Under the pieces are notes generated by a model. It was not told the DNA's origin. It saw only the letters and a program-made list of their open reading frames with translations, and searched no databases. Shown piece after piece: positions 6,281 through 9,539 of a DNA stretch of 9,539 bases (position 1 is the stretch's first letter; each line of letters begins with the position of its first letter). The stretch is from UBA660 sp046704245. GTDB lineage: Bacteria > Bacillota_I > Bacilli_A > RF39 > UBA660. Where the stretch lies: the NCBI GenBank assembly GCA_046704245.1, contig JBJKSD010000007.1:1-9539 (forward strand). The letters run 5' to 3'. Made by a program: the position numbers and the translations under genes.

Positions 6281-7066
6281 CTGTTTTGGTTGATGATTTG
6301 AACCACTCATATTAGTGATTTCATTGTTTTGAAATATATTATTAACAAATTGATATATATTTTGGTTATCATCTTCTAGGTATTTATCAAATAATGGTTG
6401 GATAGCATCACACCTATCTTTAAATTCAGCAGATGCACTAAAATCAAAATTTCTATCACCATATAATCTTTTAGGTAATTCACGAAAAGCAATTACAGCC
6501 ATAATAGCTTGTATTGTTTCACGATTTCGATAATTTTTCCCTATTATAGGATTATATAGTGTTTGTAAATATTCGAAGACTAAATAACTTATATTTGCTT
6601 GTGGATTATCTTCTTGATCATAACGTCCAATAAAAATATATGGATTAAATGGTACTGGAGTATAAGATATTTCTTGCATCTGAGGACTAACTACAATAAT
6701 GTTAGTTTCAGGTTTTGTTTTAATACGAAGAATATCAGAAAGGTTTTTATTAACTTGATCTTTATGTTGTTGCCAATTTGTTTCCATAAATTCTTTATGT
6801 TTCATAGCATCATCATATAATTTAGCCATGATATCAGTTTCTATTAATCCTTCAAAAATATCTATTTGGCGTCTTGTTAAGGCATTATTAAATTCAGGAA
6901 AGGTTAATTTTGAACGAGCCATACTATAAATTTTATGGTGTTTCTCCTTAAATTCACTTTGTATTGATCTTACTTGATGTATGTCATCTTCATAATCAAT
7001 ATCATTTCTAAGTAATAGATATGCTAATACATATGGGTTAACTGTAAATATAAAATCTAATTTCAT
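6263..7066 (-). CDS. Conserved-looking hypothetical protein, 267 residues
   Basis: I do not recognise this protein. It is probably cytoplasmic: no signal peptide or long membrane segment is evident and it is rich in charged residues. Residues 25-118 are polar and helical-looking (possible coiled coil at 75-112). Residues 122-173 form a hydrophobic core (TNIIVVSPQM, NPYIFIGRYD, NISYLVFEYLQTLY), and 180-250 are again helical. The tail (252-267) is polar and is encoded partly by the terminator stem. The layout of the core, with strands followed by a helix, recalls single-domain metallopeptidases, but the helix has FEYLQ (164-168) where HExxH would be, so no zinc site is visible. The start is well supported by AGGAGG 5 bases before the ATG. 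It has its own promoter (7096-7124) and lies downstream of a phosphoesterase gene on the same strand, separated by a terminator. Confidence 0.75.
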   Translation of the reverse strand: MKLDFIFTVNPYVLAYLLLRNDIDYEDDIHQVRSIQSEFKEKHHKIYSMARSKLTFPEFNNALTRRQIDIFEGLIETDIMAKLYDDAMKHKEFMETNWQQHKDQVNKNLSDILRIKTKPETNIIVVSPQMQEISYTPVPFNPYIFIGRYDQEDNPQANISYLVFEYLQTLYNPIIGKNYRNRETIQAIMAVIAFRELPKRLYGDRNFDFSASAEFKDRCDAIQPLFDKYLEDDNQNIYQFVNNIFQNNEITNMSGSNHQPKQKIKEQ

Positions 7067-7095
7067 AAAATCCTCCTCAAGTTGAACGGTTTAGT

Positions 7096-7124
7096 ATTAT
7101 ATCACTTTTTTATGTTAGTTTCAA
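7096..7124 (-). promoter_or_regulatory. Sigma-A-type promoter with extended -10 for the 267-residue protein gene
   Basis: On the minus strand TTGAAA (7124-7119) is followed after 17 bases by TATAAT (7101-7096). TGA directly precedes the -10 box (extended -10). The start codon at 7066 lies 30 bases downstream. Five of six bases match the -35 consensus and all six match the -10. Confidence 0.75.
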
Positions 7125-7129
7125 GTTTT

Positions 7130-7157
7130 AAAAAATGTCTTTTTATTGACATTTTTT
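7130..7157 (-). terminator. Intrinsic terminator of the phosphoesterase gene
   Basis: A perfect 10-bp stem pairs 7157-7148 (AAAAAATGTC on the minus strand) with 7139-7130 (GACATTTTTT) around an 8-base loop containing the stop codon at 7145-7143. The T run forms the 3' arm of the stem. It is AT-rich with only four central mixed pairs, so strength is uncertain, but placement between two same-strand genes fits. Confidence 0.65.
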
Positions 7158-8102
7158 AATTCTATAAATATGGTTGTCACTAACATAACTAGGTTCTATG
7201 TTATCTTCAACCATAGTTCTTGGTTTAATCGTTATGTTATATACATCATGAGCAAACATTCTATCACATATTGATAGTACACCATTACTTAAAGGTAATT
7301 TAGTAATACCATCAGATATAACTATTAATTTTTCTGATTGTTCTTCGTGATAAACACCGTATGCATCTTTTGGTAATATTAATCCGTGGGGTCCAATTAT
7401 TCCTTTGTGATTCTTTTGGCTAAATTGTTGAAGACATCTTGGCATAGCGGCTGAATGCATATGACCAGTAAGTATAAGATCAACATTCTTTAAAAAATCA
7501 ATATCAGCTAGTTTACCATTGTATATTATCCCTCGTGGTGGATGAGTTAATAAAATATTTAATCTGCCTGAATTTAGTATCTCATCATTAAATTCATTGT
7601 TAAATTCATCAGCAAAATATACTGGTTTTTCACCATCATGATACCATTTAAATGATGGATTAAATCCAATAAAAGAAACCGGTAAGATTGAATCATCATG
7701 ACGATGATTTCTTTCACCATCATGTAATAAAATGGTGTTGCCTAATTTACTAACTTTATCACGCAATTTATAACTTGCTTCATTTACCCATACGTGTTTT
7801 TTGCTTGATATATCGTGATTACCTTCGCTAATTATTACTGGTGCAATCTCTTGTAGTGCTGCTAACCAATATAATAATTCTTGTAAGGTATTTTTATCTT
7901 TTAATACTGAGCTTTGATCTAATAAATCTCCAGGGATACAAATAAAATTTGGAGTATCATTCTGTACTTTATCGTGTATTTGATAGAGTAATGTTTGATT
8001 GAATGCACCATGAAAATGTACATCACTAATTAAAGTAAATGTAAGTGTTAAATCTTTTAACTTTTTAGAATAAAAAGTTATATAATTACCTCTTATATTC
8101 AT
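7143..8102 (-). CDS. Calcineurin-like metallophosphoesterase
   Basis: This 319-residue protein has the full metal-site signature of the calcineurin-like phosphoesterase fold, which hydrolyses phosphate esters with a two-metal centre. Motifs are DVH (Asp27, His29), GDLLD (58-62), GNHD (94-97), THPP (His187) and GHMH (213-216). There is no signal peptide or membrane segment, so it is probably cytoplasmic or peripherally bound. Residues about 255-319 continue past the core as a beta-rich tail. The substrate cannot be told from sequence; nucleotides, lipid-linked diphosphates and nucleic acids are all seen in the superfamily. The start is supported by GGGAGGTG about 5 bases upstream and by a good promoter (8130-8158). 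It is divergent from mutS with a 110-base gap, and no functional link to mutS is implied. Confidence 0.9.
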   Translation of the reverse strand: MNIRGNYITFYSKKLKDLTLTFTLISDVHFHGAFNQTLLYQIHDKVQNDTPNFICIPGDLLDQSSVLKDKNTLQELLYWLAALQEIAPVIISEGNHDISSKKHVWVNEASYKLRDKVSKLGNTILLHDGERNHRHDDSILPVSFIGFNPSFKWYHDGEKPVYFADEFNNEFNDEILNSGRLNILLTHPPRGIIYNGKLADIDFLKNVDLILTGHMHSAAMPRCLQQFSQKNHKGIIGPHGLILPKDAYGVYHEEQSEKLIVISDGITKLPLSNGVLSICDRMFAHDVYNITIKPRTMVEDNIEPSYVSDNHIYRIKKCQ

Positions 8103-8129
8103 GCTGCACCTCCCAAAATAATGGGATAT

Positions 8130-8158
8130 ATAATATCATAAAATGATAAATAGGTCAA
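8130..8158 (-). promoter_or_regulatory. Promoter of the metallophosphoesterase gene
   Basis: On the minus strand TTGACC (8158-8153) lies 17 bases before TATTAT (8135-8130), which is preceded by TGA (extended -10). The ATG at 8102 is 28 bases downstream of the -10. Five of six bases match at each box. Confidence 0.75.
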
Positions 8159-8167
8159 TTAAAACAC

Positions 8168-8196
8168 TTTATAACACACCATATCCATGATATAAT
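8168..8196 (+). promoter_or_regulatory. Promoter of mutS
   Basis: TTTATA (8168-8173) and TATAAT (8191-8196) are spaced 17 bases apart, with TGA immediately before the -10 box. The mutS ATG at 8213 follows closely, giving a leader of only about 10 bases that holds part of the GGTGG ribosome site (8203-8207). The back-to-back phosphoesterase promoter begins 9 bases to the left. Confidence 0.68.
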
Positions 8197-8212
8197 TTAA
8201 TTGGTGGTATAA

Positions 8213-9539
8213 ATGAAACGTAATGAAGTAGATCGCAATGAATTAACACCTATGATGCGTCAATATATGGACATAAAAGATAATTATGAAGATGTTATTT
8301 TATTATATCGCTTAGGTGATTTCTATGAAATGTTTTTTGAAGATGGTATTACGGCATCACGTGAATTAGAAATAGCTTTAACAGGGCGTAATGCTGGTTT
8401 AGATGAACGTATTCCAATGTGTGGTATACCTTTTCATGCTGCTAATACCTATATTGATAAATTATTAGAAAAAGGTTATAAGGTAGCTATTTGTGAGCAA
8501 GTAGAAGATCCTAAAGAAGCTAAAGGATTAGTTAAAAGAGAAGTTATACAAGTAATTAGTAAGGGTACTATTATGGAATCTAGTTATCTAGATGAGAATG
8601 AAAATAATTTTATTGGTAATGTTATTGATTTTAAACATGCTTATGGTATTAGTTATACTGATATATCAACGGGCGAATTTAATGTATTATTAATCGAACA
8701 TAATGAACATACATTAATCTTTGAAACATTAAATATTGGATTAAAAGAAGTAATATTAAGTGATGATATAGATAAGAAGATTATTAATATTTTAAAGAAT
8801 CAATATCACTTATCAATATCTATCTATGATGGTGAAAATAATAATCCAAGTTATAAATCATTATATAGTCATTTAAAAGATGTTAGATATATATCTACGG
8901 TTAAACACTTACTTGGATATTTAGAAGACACTCAAAAAAGATCTTTATCCCATTTACAAAAAGTTATGGTTAAAGATCTAAATCAATATTTACAGATGGA
9001 TGTATATACAAAACGAAATTTAGAGCTTACTGAAACTATTAGATTAAGAGAACGTAATTATTCTTTACTATGGTTATTAGATAAGACTAAAACTGCTATG
9101 GGTTCTAGGATGTTAAAGAATTGGATTGAAAATCCGCTAATTGATAGTAAAGAAATTAATAATCGTTATAATGTGGTTGAAACATTATTAAATGAATTTA
9201 TTTTAAAAGAAGAATTAAAAGCTTTATTATATGAAGTATATGATTTAGAAAGATTGAGTGGTCGGATTGCATATGGTAATGCTAATGCTAGAGATTTATT
9301 ACAGTTAAAAAGTTCATTAAAAGTATTACCGGATATTAATCGTATTTTAAAACAATTAAAATTTGGTAAGAGGTTAGAATCTTTAGCTAAACTATATCAG
9401 TTATTAGATGATAGTATCTATGAAGAACCTCCTATTAGTATTAAAGAAGGATATTTAATAAAAGCTGGTTATAATAAAGAAATAGATGAATTAAAAGAAG
9501 CTCGTAGTGGTGGTAAAGATTTTATTGCTAGATTAGAAA
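8213..9539 (+). CDS. mutS: DNA mismatch repair protein MutS, N-terminal half (3' end outside window)
   Basis: This is the MutS ATPase that recognises base mismatches and small loops and recruits MutL for strand repair. I translated 442 complete codons from ATG 8213, open to the edge. Visible parts are the start of the mismatch-binding domain LTPMMRQYMDIKDNY (11-25), the GDFYEMFFEDG motif (35-45) whose Phe37 and Glu39 contact mismatched bases, IPMCGIPFHAA and KVAICEQVEDPK, the connector domain (about 125-250), and the start of the lever/clamp (NLELTETIR, LLWLLDKTKTAMGSRMLKNWI). The Walker A ATPase and C-terminal part would lie beyond 9539; full MutS is about 850 residues. The start fits GGTGG (8203-8207) 5 bases upstream and the usual family N-terminus. 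Its own promoter lies at 8168-8196. No frameshift is seen. Confidence 0.97.
   Translation, partial: MKRNEVDRNELTPMMRQYMDIKDNYEDVILLYRLGDFYEMFFEDGITASRELEIALTGRNAGLDERIPMCGIPFHAANTYIDKLLEKGYKVAICEQVEDPKEAKGLVKREVIQVISKGTIMESSYLDENENNFIGNVIDFKHAYGISYTDISTGEFNVLLIEHNEHTLIFETLNIGLKEVILSDDIDKKIINILKNQYHLSISIYDGENNNPSYKSLYSHLKDVRYISTVKHLLGYLEDTQKRSLSHLQKVMVKDLNQYLQMDVYTKRNLELTETIRLRERNYSLLWLLDKTKTAMGSRMLKNWIENPLIDSKEINNRYNVVETLLNEFILKEELKALLYEVYDLERLSGRIAYGNANARDLLQLKSSLKVLPDINRILKQLKFGKRLESLAKLYQLLDDSIYEEPPISIKEGYLIKAGYNKEIDELKEARSGGKDFIARLE

Noticed and set aside
6746..6790. HExxH-type metalloprotease site in the unknown protein
   Set aside because: No HExxH or HExxHxxgxxH motif is present in any part of the protein, so an active zinc protease call is not supported.
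6599..6820. 73-residue open frame on the plus strand
   Set aside because: It is antisense to the 267-residue protein and shows no independent support.
868..9539. Mycoplasma-type genetic code (TGA as Trp)
   Set aside because: All genes read through intact with TGG for Trp and without needing in-frame TGA.

Overview
The window is very AT-rich and its genes resemble those of low-GC Gram-positive bacteria (Bacillota, probably Bacilli). All complete genes stop with TAA (six) or TAG (one). Every Trp in the clear families is TGG, so the standard bacterial code is in use and the TGA=Trp mycoplasmas are unlikely. YlbJ-like and YlbL-like proteins, a MutS, and a short GspE/PilB/ComGA-type ATPase fit an uncultured Bacilli lineage. 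Finer placement is a guess.

Region 1 (1-4216) is one end of a type IV pilus-like gene cluster. A secretion/pilus ATPase runs leftward off the window (1-765). Facing away from it across a 102-bp AT-rich intergenic region is a row of three prepilin-like genes (868-2136, 2152-3633, 3698-4216). Each has a short basic leader, a Gly^Phe cleavage site, Glu at +5 and a hydrophobic N-terminal helix. The first carries a LamG/concanavalin-like domain. The second carries an Ig-like domain followed by a large glycine-rich domain of the type next to ALK/LTK receptors. The third is a stripped-down paralogue of the second. The likely picture is an ATPase-driven fibre with minor pilins that display adhesive modules at the surface.

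Region 2 (4205-6275) holds a YlbJ-like membrane protein on the minus strand and a divergent YlbL/DdcP-like PDZ-Lon protease on the plus strand, which probably starts at a TTG codon. The pilin row and ylbJ converge with a 12-bp overlap and no visible terminator. A perfect 9-bp stem ends ylbL and lies inside the last codons of the opposing gene.

Region 3 (6263-9539) holds an unrecognised 267-residue protein and a calcineurin-like metallophosphoesterase, both on the minus strand and each with a good sigma-A-type promoter. Divergent from the phosphoesterase is mutS, whose 3' end is cut by the window edge. No RNA genes, IS elements or CRISPR arrays were seen. No stretch over 300 bases lacks a gene.
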